DNA from: Asterionellopsis glacialis
Taxonomy: Eukaryota; Bacillariophyta; Plagiogrammaphyceae; Rhaphoneidales; Asterionellopsidaceae
Direction of reading: 5' to 3'
Assembly (NCBI GenBank): GCA_014885115.2
Contig: WKLE02001163.1
Span: 4,375-68,374, forward strand
Length of the DNA: 64,000 bases
The notes beneath the pieces were generated by a model. That model was not told the DNA's origin. It saw only the letters and a list, made by a program, of their open reading frames with translations, and ran no database searches. Positions 10,594-21,568 of the stretch are shown here, one piece after another; position 1 is the stretch's first letter, and each line of letters opens with the position of its first letter. The translations under genes and the position numbers were made by a program.

Positions 10594-13500
10594 ATGGAAT
10601 TACCAAGTCGTAAGAATCCAACTTTTGATGGACGGAACCACCCACAAATTGAAATTATTGAACTTGACAATGACGATGTGATTGAAATCGTGGATGTTAG
10701 ACCATCGCCACATCATCAACAACAAAAGAATTTGCAGCGGCCTAGTAGCAGTAGAAGCAGAAGCAGCAGCAGTAGTGATCATGCAAGTCTACTTACTGTT
10801 GATAACAATAGAAGTGCAACATCAAAAATGTCACAAACCATGATTGAAATTAACAGTGATGATGACAGTGACCGTGACAATGATGCAGCAGCACAAAATG
10901 CGTCCGCAGACGAAAATAACGAAAAATGTTGTTGTACTAAACCGTCTACTTCTGCAGCAGTGGGATCACAATTGGCAAACATTCCAAACCCACCTCCTAA
11001 CACTGAAACTGTACTAACGGCAAGTGCAAAAGCCGCTGCAGCTGCTAAACGACGTTCTTTGTATGTCCAAGCGCTCAATAATGATGCATTTGATAGTAGT
11101 GACGATGACTTTGAACTCCCCCCTCCTACATTTTCCACCCATACCCCGTCCATTGCGGGTAATAATAAAAGTATTCAACAACTAATGGGAGTCAAAGTTG
11201 AGCAACAACAACACAATTCTAGACTTGCTGCTATCAAAGCAGAACCCACATCAATGGTGAAAACAGAAGAAAGAGAACCATCATCATTATCTCTCAAAGG
11301 CATTCAAAAACCTTGCAATAGTACTGAAGCTATACATGATAATTCAGTTGCCGAGAAACCGGCATTGAGTTCGACAACAGCTATTGTGGGACAATCACCA
11401 TCACTTCCTTCTAGTACTGACAGTCAATCGCCACAGACAGTACAAGAGAACCAAAAAATGCCAAAATCGGTACCTGCACCATCGCAACACAACAACAATA
11501 CTTCTGCTACTTCCACAGAACGTAACATTTCACCGGAAAAGCATTCATCTCTGTTGTCTAGACAAAATGATGCATTTTTCCGAAGTCTGACATTATCCGA
11601 TGTACTAGTGGAAGACAAATGTAAACTTTTGTCCAAATATAACATAGTCACACCATTTCAATTGCTAGAAGCTAAAAATCCTATACCTGCCATACAAGAA
11701 ATACAATTACAATTTCAAATGTGGAAACGAAATCCTTTAAAGGTACAAGCATTGAAAAGATTCAAACAAAGACAGGGAGCAAGTCGTAGTAGTACAGCTA
11801 CAACACATTCAAATATAGTCAACAACAGCAATGCATCATCTACATATTCGAGGGTGGAACAACTACAACTTGGACAGTATCAACATCGATCAACATCGTC
11901 TGAAGAACAAAATTTTATAAGGCATGGAGTACGCACATCTCCGTCAAGTGATGGTGACACGGAGAAACTCACAGTTCCACCGAAAAGGCTTGATGAGGAT
12001 GCTCGACGTGGGGAACTATCAGGACGGATGCAATCATCACCATCTTTATCATCTACTACTCCAAGAAGACCGGTTCAGAAACAAGTGAGTATATCTTCTG
12101 TAACCTCCAGTTTGTCAGATCAAAGCAGTAGCAGTTCATCATCAAGTGATGTAGGAACAAAATCAAGAAAGCGACCTCGAAAATCCAGTACAAAGAACAA
12201 GGATAATGACTCTGATGAGAATGTCTTGACAAGCAGAAATACGTTTAGTGACAGTGATAGTGACAGTGACAGTGACAGCGATGATGAGGTTGACTTTGAC
12301 TTTAGTGACTCCTTGATGGAAGAGATAGAGCACTTATCAAAGACAACAGTTAATCCAGTTTCAGGTCTCCCAGTACGACTGTTTAGTGTTGGTGACGTAC
12401 GTGGTAAGTAAAATCTCATAGGTACTGCTTCCTTTCAGATGCATGCACTCTCTTTTTAAAACAGACATTATTCCTTTTTTTTTGGGTAAATACAGATATC
12501 ATCTTTAATTTTAAAATGGAGGCTCGTCCATCGGGTATTCCCAATTCAGGTAATGGAGCATTTTTAACGTTCCTTGGTGCTCAAACAGTAACACCTAAAA
12601 AGAAATTGGAAACAGATAAGAGAATGCGAAAAAGAACTGTGTACATCCCCCTAACCATGCAACCATTACAGGCTACAACACCTGATGGCTATAATATCCA
12701 TGTAAAGCTTACCGGTAATGATCTTCACGGGAATCAAAACAATATTTATTGGCCAGATACGATGCTACCCCTGAAAGCACAGTATAAAGGTTGTGACGTG
12801 AATGTCAAATTATCAGGGAAAAACCTTCACTCTGACGGTGTTGGTGACAATGAAAAAGAGGACGAAGATGAGCAAGCGTTGGACCTGAACTCTCATTCGG
12901 AACCACAACGATTTGGACTTTTGAAAAACCTTGTTGCTTCTGATTATAACCCAGCCAATACATTAACTTTTTCTAACAAAAATGGTCTAGTCGACCTTGG
13001 ACGTTATGGACCAATGTTCAAGAGTGGTAAGTGACACGAACTAAATACAATAATTCCGATGGATGTGTGGTTTCTTTTCAATGCCCATATCTGATCATTT
13101 CGTTGTTGGTGTCTCCTGAAACTTTTCTTCGTTTCTTCAGATCGAAAACCAAAACTCCACTTTGATCTGAAGAATTTCATATTCAATAATGAACCATCTT
13201 TTTGGAGCTTTGGAGTTGAGGAGCGTCTGCGTAATGAAGATCAATTTGTTGATATTACTGATGATAGTACTGGTGAACCACATACCGCGGCTAGAAGTAA
13301 AATTCCAATGTATGTCAACGAAGTAGGTCACAGTAAGGTGTACAAACAAAACGTCTTAGAAAGAGAAGTAGATGGCCGAAATGTCCATTACTATTTAAAC
13401 ATTATCGATCCTCTTAAAAAAGGTGATACAGTGGAACTGTTTGTGGATTATAAAGATCTGTATGAACCCTCGAGAGAAAGGAAAGGATACGGACTTGCCA

Positions 13501-15797
13501 ATGCAAAGGAAGGGCTTCGTGGAGACGACCACAAACCTTCGCGTTTGAAACGAAACTTCACAGATAGAAAAGAAATTGAAGAAATTTACCATGAACTAAC
13601 TGTGTTGGAAGTTCATACCTTGGTTGATTTTATTTACGATAAGATTTTTCTCCCCATTTCTGGTAAAACTGATGCATTTGTTGATCTCATAACAAGCAAA
13701 GATGACAAGTCATTGGATTCGACAAAGATATCTTGTCCATCGCCTCTTCAATGGATTGCTCGTCGCCGGTTGCATTGGGTAACTTTTGGATTAGAAATGA
13801 CGGTTGACCATCATTGGAAGCAAATGGAAAGGGTTTCTGAGGCTGCTTTTGCAGGTATGCCTTATAGGGGAATGTTAGAGGGAACACGGAAATTATTAAA
13901 CGAAATGAAATGGGACTATGGATCAACACTGAAACAATTGAAAAAAAGTACACATGAATTTTCCAACAAGGCACAAGAAATAATCGTCTCAGAAATCTCA
14001 GAGGAAATTTTATATATCCTTTCCAAGAAAGGGTTGCTCAATCCTTTGGATGAGGCCTTATGGTGTCCCGTAGCAGTTGAATTGACCGAGAATATATGTA
14101 AATACCTTAGCCGGAACACATTGTGTGAAAAGGACGAAAATATTAAAAACAAACAGCTAGGAGATTTTTTACTTTTCAGTGGTCGAAATGCAGCAGAGAA
14201 AGTGCGGAAGGCTTGCACCCAAAAAATTCTATCGGATGCTACAGAATTGCACTTTGCTTCTGGCGTGCAAAAGTCGGGTGGGATGGGTAGTGACTACATG
14301 CAGAAGTTCCAGAAAGCGAATAATTTGTGTCCTTTCAAGATTCAAAATTCAAATATCCCCAAAGGGATCCTAGCAGGACTGGCAGAAATTCAAGCTTACC
14401 ATGACGCTACTATTTTAATCGGAGACGTTGGTATGGTGAATCCAACTATATCAATTCCTGTTGAAGGTTCCTTAGGAGTCTCGCGCAATGGCGACCTTTT
14501 AATAATTCGACGGTGTAAAGGAACCTCAAAGAGCTTTCGAGGCGATTTAACTTGGTATCTTATGTGGCAAGTTGTGTTTGTTGTTGATAAATTTGCATCA
14601 ACATTTCTTTCTAAGCACAGTAAATGCTACTCCATTGAGGAGCTGTGCAGGTCAGTAGGCCTCGACTTGAATTATTCCAAAAGGTCCGTCAAAAGGGGGA
14701 TATCGACGAAGTATGAAGTTCCTGAACTTCAACAAATAAGAAGGCAGCGACGAGCTGTACCAAAGGAAAGGATCGAATCAAAACCTGCAAAGAAAAAACC
14801 CGGCAAACCCAATAGTGAAAACATCAAGAAGCCGCGCATAAACAAGGTTTTATTTGATGATATAATTTGGAAAGCTCTGCAAGCTGATGGTTGGACAATT
14901 GAATATGGAACCAGGCCTAATGACAAGTATTTCTGTCCTCCTGGAATTTCTCGTGGAAGAGGTTTCAAAAATCGTTTGGACTATTTTGACAGCACCATGC
15001 AAGTTATGTACGCCATAACAAATGATGTACGTTGGAATGATGGTCCCAAAGTCAAGGAAGCTAGAGAATTCTACTTTTCATGCGTTGAGTTGAAAGCTAG
15101 TGGTAAGCTTCCGAAAGGTCCTCTGAACTTAGAATTGCTTAAGAGACAACTGAAGGAAGAAAATGACAACAAAACGCATTCTGACCTTGAAAATAATTTT
15201 CCAGATAGTAGAGACAACATGACAGATCCGATTCAAAGAAACAAAACGACAAAAAGTTACAATGTTAACACCGACATGAAAGGACCTGGAAATAAGCCAA
15301 AAGTTCCGGATAAGACAGACCCGGTTCAAAAGACCAAGACTTTGGAAAAAAGAGTCGGCACAAATATAGACAGACGTTCGAAAAGACCAATACTTGTAGA
15401 TAGTAAAGACAACATTACAAATCCGATTCAAAGAAACAAACAAAACGGTTCGGATGAAACAGACGTAGTTCAGAAGATTAAGGCTTTGGAAGAAAGATTC
15501 AACACGGAGCTAAACGGACCTTCAAAAAGACCAAAACTTGCAGATAAGTCAGAGAAGCCAGATTCGTTCCCAAAAAGTACGACTTCAAAAAGTGGTCTCA
15601 CAAATGGTATGTACGGAAACAAAAATAATCCAAAGGTTCCAGATAGGAAAGAAAATATCCCAAAAAACACCGATGTAGAGAGTAGAGTCAGTACGGATTT
15701 AACAGGACCCACCAATGGGCCAAAACTTGCAGACAAGACGAAAGACGCTTTAGACACACAAAGAGCTTGGTACTGGAATCCATTTACCAAACGCTAG
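10594..15797 (+). CDS. Large protein of unknown function (1665 residues)
   Basis: Three exons, 10594-12403, 12496-13026 and 13141-15797, join in frame. Introns are 92 and 114 bp, both phase 1, GTAAGT...CAG. I recognise no named family. The N-terminal 600 residues are Ser/Gln/Asn-rich and disordered, with three SUMO-interaction-like motifs: IEIIELDND (about 19-27), VIEIVDV (29-35) and MIEINSDDD (83-91). A folded-looking segment SLTLSDVLVEDKCKLL (about 331-346) lies inside it, and a Ser-Asp repeat lies near 554-566. Exon 2 has two tandem units ending KLTGNDLHG and KLSGKNLHS. Residues about 867-898 (PLKKGDTVELFVDYKDLY) resemble the C-terminal edge of SET domains, but no full SET core is seen. 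Near residue 1360, IIWKALQADGW and YFCPPGISRG resemble a module I associate with diatom proteins. The C-terminus has degenerate NPIQRNK and PKLADK repeats. A nuclear role is plausible but inferred. Confidence 0.75.
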
Positions 15798-16337
15798 CTT
15801 CAATCTCGCCTACTCCATCTAGATTGGAGATAGGTACACTGCTTATAGATAGAACCTCTACTAAAGCGACTCCATAGTAGTTCTAAAGTTAAGCTTTTGT
15901 TTCATCAATCTGTCATTTCAGTGCCAGCAAACAGCATGAATGGACCAACCCAAAAAGTCCCTCAAAATTGCAATTTACATGATGAAGCTGGTGGCCTTAG
16001 GGGATGTGCTCCATCGGCAGCCGCACTGTCTCTTGCTGACACTAGGTTGCACCGCGTAAATGCATCTTTGGGAGACGTTTTTTTTGGGGCTATTCACTTA
16101 TAAACAGGAATCTGTGAAAAATCCATCATCGACATGGTTATAACAAAGTGTTTTTACAGTATGCTAAAGCGGGAACAACATGGCTGCTTATTTTGTTGAC
16201 AAGTCATTGTTTATGAAACAGACCTAATTTAATCTTTTCAAAGGATTCATACGTGAGTAGTCTAACAAATGCACGTTCGCAAAGTGCTGTGAAACAGCCG
16301 CCTTATTTTTCAGTTGTAAAGTTCAGCATGTAAATCA
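15798..16337. other. Convergent 3' intergenic region
   Basis: The region separates the ends of the large unknown gene and the reductase gene. It starts with an inverted repeat-like stretch (CCATCTAGATTGG near 15813). A 68-codon frame at 15897-16103 begins only at TTG and has no domain. Nothing else is visible. Confidence 0.45.
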
Positions 16338-17600
16338 CTAAGAGTCATACATGATGAGGCCTGTATTGATATCCTGTTTTGGAAAAGGATTCTTGTCGGG
16401 AGTAATAAAAGTTGTTACTTTTGAAGCTGCATAGTCTAGCTCTTTTTCTTCATCTGCCGTCAGCATCCAATCCAAAGCACCATAATTTTGTTGGACTTGT
16501 TTCACTGTTCGCGCTCCGGGGATTGGAATTGTATTCTTCGCTCTTGTCCAATTTAGAGCAACTTGGGATAAAGTCGCGCCGTTGTGCTTGTCTGCAATGC
16601 CCTTCATCACGTTCAGGAGATTGTTGTAATCTTCAGTCTCGAAGAGTTTTTCACCTAGCTTCTTTCGGGGTCCTGATGGCAAGTTATCGGCAGAGTACTT
16701 TCCCGTCAAGTATCCAAGAGCAAGAGGTGAATACGCCAAAACTTGTACATTCAAATCGCGACAAGCTTCTAACAAGCCATTTTCTATCGGCCATCTATAC
16801 AGCAGCGAAAGTTGGATTTGATTTGAGGATAATGGGATACCTCGTTTTGCCAGCGCATCATGGCAGGCTCTCATGGCATCAATGCCGTAATTTGAAACTC
16901 CAACAGCTTTCACGAGTCCTTTTTCGTAGGCCATTGCTAAGCCATCCCAGTATTCTGCATTACTCCATGCATTTGGGAAATGGATTTGATACAAGTCGAT
17001 TGGTCGTCCAAGTCGTTTCACAGACGCTTCGCAAGCTTTAACAACATCTTGAGGTTTTGTACGGAATGGGAAGGCAGCAAATTTCGAAGCAACAATCACC
17101 TGTTCGTCAGGATTTGGGACTTTCTTGGTGAATTCACCAATTAACGATTCACTTCTGCCGAACCCATAAATCTCGGCAGTATCAAACAAAACTGGTGACG
17201 ACTTAGATTGCTCGATGGCGTAGTCAAATACTCTATTCAACTCACTATCCTCTTTCTTGTTGTACCCCCAGAAGACGGAATCTCCCCATGCCCAAGCACC
17301 CAAGCCCATGGGAGGGAGTTTGATTGTGGGGGGTAAGGTAGTAGTGACTGCTTCTGCATTTGCTACTGATGGTGGGAGTAAAACTCCATTTGTTGCAGAT
17401 GCTACAGCTGCAGTGGTTGCTGTTGATGCTACGCTATTGATGAAATCACGACGAGACCCTTTTTCGTCTCCACTTGTCGCCTGCATGTTCAGCAGAAAAG
17501 CATCTGCCGATTTAGCTCGATTGCATCCATCTACTCCGAAAGCTTCTAGGAAGGTCGCTGAAGAAGCTACCAATATCGATGCCAACAGATACTTCACCAT
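16338..17600 (-). CDS. Aldo/keto reductase with plastid and Tat-like lumen targeting
   Basis: Single exon, 420 residues. Residues 1-21 form a signal peptide ending ATFLEA-FGV, compatible with the Phe-containing plastid entry site of diatoms. At 49-82 there is a second signal: twin arginines SRRDFIN (Arg50-Arg51), a hydrophobic Ala-rich stretch, then SVANA, a typical lumenal peptidase site. This is the layout of Tat-imported thylakoid-lumen proteins. The mature enzyme has the AKR tetrad Asp140, Tyr145 (FDTAEIYG), Lys173 (VASKF) and His207 (YQIHFPN). Late residues IPIPGARTVKQVQQN fit the family's nucleotide-binding site. It resembles the bacterial/plant AKR group that reduces aldehydes with NADPH. 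The substrate is unknown. Lumen location is inferred from the N-terminus only. Confidence 0.9.
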   Translation of the reverse strand: MVKYLLASILVASSATFLEAFGVDGCNRAKSADAFLLNMQATSGDEKGSRRDFINSVASTATTAAVASATNGVLLPPSVANAEAVTTTLPPTIKLPPMGLGAWAWGDSVFWGYNKKEDSELNRVFDYAIEQSKSSPVLFDTAEIYGFGRSESLIGEFTKKVPNPDEQVIVASKFAAFPFRTKPQDVVKACEASVKRLGRPIDLYQIHFPNAWSNAEYWDGLAMAYEKGLVKAVGVSNYGIDAMRACHDALAKRGIPLSSNQIQLSLLYRWPIENGLLEACRDLNVQVLAYSPLALGYLTGKYSADNLPSGPRKKLGEKLFETEDYNNLLNVMKGIADKHNGATLSQVALNWTRAKNTIPIPGARTVKQVQQNYGALDWMLTADEEKELDYAASKVTTFITPDKNPFPKQDINTGLIMYDS

Positions 17601-18033
17601 ATTTGTTGAATTCAGTGATTTGTGGTTTGTTTTTCAATTGATTAATGGTGCGATCCTTTTGTGATGCAGCGCAAAGCGTCTATCTCATATCGTTGCTTTC
17701 TCCGGACAGTAAGTACGATGCGATGAACGCTGTTTTGTGAGCATCAGTGAGTCAGATGTCAAGCACAGTAGTACGTACTCGGTCGGGATATTTTCAGTAT
17801 TAGGGATTTCGCTATTATATTTTCTCGATATTCGACTCATTCGAACAAAATCCGAACGGTATCTTATTTTGGGGGTGGAAACACAGAAAAGAGAAGATTC
17901 TCCACTGAAGTCAGTGCGAACTGCTGTTGTGATGGGTGTCTCTTGAATTTACGAGTAAATATTATTTGTACAGTTCTCTCACTCTTTGTGCTTTGCATAC
18001 TTGAATTGAACTTTTGTGATTGAAGAGGACTTG
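17601..18033. other. Divergent promoter region (reductase / DJ-1)
   Basis: About 430 bp lie between two divergent start codons of predicted plastid proteins, so shared regulation is possible. I see no clear motif. A GTG at 18016 extends the DJ-1 frame by six codons but is not a likely start. Confidence 0.45.
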
Positions 18034-18771
18034 ATGGTTTGCCTTTGCATTGCTCGCAGAACATCGATCGTTGCCGTTGCTCTCATCGCTAGACACGCAC
18101 AAGCATTTACATCTCCAGCTTTTATAGCTCCAACAACTACTTATACCAAGCAAGCAAATCGTGCTTTTTCTCGAACTTCATTTTTGAAAATGTCGTCAGA
18201 AGGAGAAGCTCCTAAAAAACGCGTTCTCGTTCCCATCGGGGACGGAAGTGAAGAAATTGAAACTACCTGTATCACTGATACCCTTACTCGGTTTGGTGCC
18301 GAAGTTGTCGTTGCATCAGTCAAACCTGATGGTGATTTAGTCTGCAAGATGAGTCGTAACATTAAATTCTTAGCTGATGCGACCATGAAAGATGCAGCTA
18401 CGGAGGAATGGGATCTAATTGCTCTCCCTGGAGGTATGCCCGGAGCAGAGTATTTGCGTGATTCAAAGGATCTCGTTGCCTTACTTGAAAAGCAAAAGTC
18501 TGCAGGAAAGCTTTATGCAGCATGCTGTGCTGCCCCAGCTGTTGCTCTTGCTAGTAATAATCTTATTGAAGGTTCTGCCACTTGCTACCCGGCTCCTGCT
18601 TTTCGTGCAGCATTACCTGAAGCATCGGATGATGCTGTCGTTGTGACAAAGAATCTCGTCACCTCACAAGGACCAGGAACTTCGCTTAAATTTGCGTTGC
18701 AGCTGGGCGAAGAAATGTTCGGAAAGGAAAAGGCAGATGAAATTGCTGCGCAAATGCTTGTTGAACGTTAA
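18034..18771 (+). CDS. DJ-1/PfpI-family protein, probably plastid-targeted
   Basis: Single exon, 245 residues from the first ATG. Residues 1-24 are a signal peptide ending HAQA, followed by FTSPAF, a plastid-entry-like motif. A second in-frame ATG (residue 53, MSSEGEAPKKR) would give a cytosolic form that starts at the DJ-1 domain. The domain has GDGSEEIETT with Glu76, equivalent to the Glu that stabilises the reactive cysteine. The nucleophile elbow is YAACCAAPAVALA with Cys165 in the DJ-1 Cys106 position. The residue matching DJ-1 His126 is Tyr (ATCYPAP), as I recall for plant DJ-1 proteins. Family roles include glyoxalase III/deglycase-type activity and oxidative-stress protection; which applies is not shown. 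The protein has one DJ-1 domain, unlike the two-domain plant forms. Confidence 0.9.
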   Translation: MVCLCIARRTSIVAVALIARHAQAFTSPAFIAPTTTYTKQANRAFSRTSFLKMSSEGEAPKKRVLVPIGDGSEEIETTCITDTLTRFGAEVVVASVKPDGDLVCKMSRNIKFLADATMKDAATEEWDLIALPGGMPGAEYLRDSKDLVALLEKQKSAGKLYAACCAAPAVALASNNLIEGSATCYPAPAFRAALPEASDDAVVVTKNLVTSQGPGTSLKFALQLGEEMFGKEKADEIAAQMLVER

Positions 18772-20729
18772 ATACTTACTCACTAGGTGCTCAAGTGTAT
18801 AGCTTAGCTTGATAATTCATAGTTGAACAAAAATATTTTTTAGTTTCTTCAATAAAATTAGGAAGTCCTTGCAAGTCTCTAAAAGTTCTTTTTTTTTTTT
18901 AATGAGCAATTTTTCAAATTTTATGAAAAGAAGGCGCCCACGATGACGAAGAATCGTAAAACAGTAAAGCCTCCCCAGAGAATCACAAGTTAGATTGGAA
19001 TGAACTAGTCCATTGCTTTGACATCAACACATTCGGCATGAATCTCAAATCGCACTCTTATAGACTTGTGTTGTAGTTCTTCAGTCAATCTTTAGCTAAA
19101 AAATCGTTGACTCCAGATTTGATCGAACGTGCGAACTCTGGGGGGGAGCAGGACAGAGGTACGGACTGAATCTGCATCCACTGAAAACCAAATCAACAGA
19201 AAAGAAATGAGACAAATCAAAAATTACCTCATCACGTTGGCATTCGGACTCTACTCATGTCCATGATGTTTTGACAAGAATGTAAATAAGCGCACGAGCA
19301 CCTGTACATGCCGATGCTTCTCTTAAAATGACCAATTCGAGAAATTAAACCGTCCATTCTGATTCAATTCGGTAAGTTATTATTTGGGCATGAAACGAAA
19401 TAATGTGGAAGCATGTAAATAAGCAAGGAGAAGGATTATTATTGAACACACTTACGGCTACACAACGATCAAGTTATCTGCAATACTTTATTTTTCTCAA
19501 GGAAAAAATCCAAGAAAATGAAGGAGTTCGGATACCTGTAGCATTGGTCAAAATGTCCCTGTTGCATGTACCGACATTGTTGATTTATATCTTGATCGTG
19601 GATGAAGAAGTTGTGTTTCGATAGGAAGAGTATGACTCCTTATACATTATATTTTCGTCACTTCACTGGACAAAATAGCACGACCCTTGTTTAGCCTATG
19701 AATTCACAAACACTGATTTTGCTGCTTTGCTTCAGATTCAGAGGGCCTACAAAAAGGAAATTTTAGACGAAAATGATACGGTCATCCTGATTTCTTCGCA
19801 TTGCTTGTATAGTCTAGCTGTTCAAGCTCCCAGAGTTTCGGTCATCAGTTTGAAATCTGTACGAATATGATCAGTACCGCATTTTTGCAGTGTAGAGAGC
19901 TCCCTCATGTACTCGATGATGCAGGTCAGCTAGCCTTTTGCGTTCGAGTACAGTTTGTCCTTTTAAAGGAGGGAGTATTCAATCTACCATCGCCGCAGAC
20001 GTACCCAACTCTTTCCACGTTATCGTTTTGAGAGTTAGATATCATACAGGGGGGAGATATTTCCGGCAAAAAACATGGGGATATGGTGTACCAAACTTTT
20101 AAAACAACTGTTCTTTTTGTGGGGTGTAAACACAGGCATGGCACAACAATCGAAACATTGGAGTCTAGGGTATCTGCACAAGGACTCGGTTTTCCAAAAG
20201 AATCATAATACACAAAAGTTTGAGCATAGAGTATTCTCTCCATCACGACGTTTCAGCCAAATTGATATTGAATGTGATTCATCACAGATTCTAAATTCCA
20301 CCAAATCTGCCTACCAAACACCAGTGTTCCCTTGCAACTTCAGAATTTCGAATAGATATTTGTTATAATAGAGTAGGACTTGAATTAGAACGAAGGATAC
20401 ATACTCGATCAAGCACGCATAACATAGGATAACTATATCACATCTTGCTTCTCTGTTATTATTAATTTGTCTTCATGTGAGAAAAACTCCTTTTCTGTCG
20501 GGATATCTTTTAGAAACTAGACGATAAGAGGTGACACATTTTGTGGAGGACCCACACCGTAGGGCTCCTACTGAAGCAAATAGTACCTGTATGAATACCT
20601 GGTAGTCCTACTTTGAACTTGGTATTAATACCTGTACTGGAAAACCTTCCGAAGAAAAATGAGTGACCGCACTCCCTGAAGAACAAACAAAACCCACATA
20701 CGCTTGGGGTGTGCTCCAAGCAGTCCACC
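18772..20729. other. Long intergenic region without a convincing gene
   Basis: Nearly 2 kb is AT-rich with a T10 run (about 18890) and a G-run (19140-19146). Short frames at 19403-19624 (+), 19926-20246 (-) and 20075-20368 (+) have no recognisable domain and no supporting splice structure. One could be the remnant of a gene. TACCTGGTA occurs at 20596-20604, next to the tract GTAGTCCTAC. Confidence 0.45.
20596..20604. repeat. TACCTGGTA motif copy
   Basis: A single copy of the recurrent intergenic 9-mer, followed directly by GTCCTAC and another TACCTG-like unit, about 125 bp upstream of the next ATG. Confidence 0.65.
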
Positions 20730-21514
20730 ATGGCGTTCGGTTCAACAACTTTGTTTCTTCTCTCACTACTATGGACGCAAGTAGCAAATACTAAGGGCTT
20801 TGTTGTGAATTTTCCTCGAGCTGCTTACATTTCTACAGGAACGAGTCGTCATTGTCCAAGCAGCTCAAACTTTCCTATACTCAAGAATGTGTACGATGAC
20901 TGGCGATCTGACGCTGTTGTGGATACAATGGTCCTTGACGAAGACAACATCAAAGAGTGCCTAGAAGAATTCGTAGAGTCTGACTATGGAAAAACAATGT
21001 TTGGCAAACATGACCTACCGGCTCAATATGGAATCACGGGGGAAATTGAGTTTGTTGAACTTTGTGGACCTGAAGTTTCACTCAGATTAAGAGGTACGAT
21101 GAAGGATTCGTATGGAAACAAACGAAGAAGAATTTGATTATTTTAGGGGGCATCTTAGTTCAGGGCAACATTTGTCTACGTGATGCTAATCTATTTTTGT
21201 TTTTGTGAAACTTTACAGGTGCTTTTTGGCACCGTCGAGATACGGTTCTTGGTAGAGCTGCAATGTGGCTTAACGCAAGAATGCCCGAGATTACAGACGT
21301 TTACGTAGATGATCCGGAAGATATTAAAGATTTTGAGGATGTCGTTGACGAGTTTTCTGGAGAAGTGCTATATCAGAATGATAAACGAGCTCCAGACTTT
21401 AATGGAGATCGAGCTACGATGGAATACCAAGGGATTGATCCCGACATGCGAGGACCTTTCCCATCAGGAGTTGGGGGCTTGAGACCTGGTGGATCAATGA
21501 TTAATCCCGCTTGA
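20730..21514 (+). CDS. Small plastid-targeted protein of unknown function
   Basis: Two exons, 20730-21093 and 21219-21514, join across a 125-bp phase-1 intron (GTACGA...ACAG), giving 219 residues. Residues 1-21 are a signal peptide; TKGFVVNFP follows and could be the Phe-containing plastid entry site. The mature part starts with a DDWRSDAVVDTMVLDEDNI stretch and has a basic-aromatic patch restored by splicing, RLRGAFWHRRDTVLGRAAMW. An acidic segment VDDPEDIKDFEDV and a Pro/Gly-rich end (RGPFPSGVGGLRPGG) follow. I recognise no named family. The ATG sits in a strong CCACCATGG context, and a GTG further upstream in frame is unlikely to be used. Confidence 0.75.
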
Positions 21515-21568
21515 GCAAATTCCAAAACATTCTTGGAAAAAATGGATATCTACATGTGGGAAAATAAT

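Noticed and set aside
12250..12290. GACAGT tandem repeat near the end of exon 1 of the large gene
   Set aside because: It is coding and encodes a Ser-Asp tract, common in acidic low-complexity regions; not a separate element.
15897..16103. 68-codon frame between the large gene and the reductase
   Set aside because: Starts at TTG and has no recognisable sequence.
18016..18033. Upstream GTG start for the DJ-1 gene
   Set aside because: The ATG at 18034 begins a good signal peptide; the six extra codons add nothing.
19403..19624. 73-codon frame in the 2-kb gene-free region
   Set aside because: Protein-like but short, without domain or splice support; kept only as a possible gene remnant.
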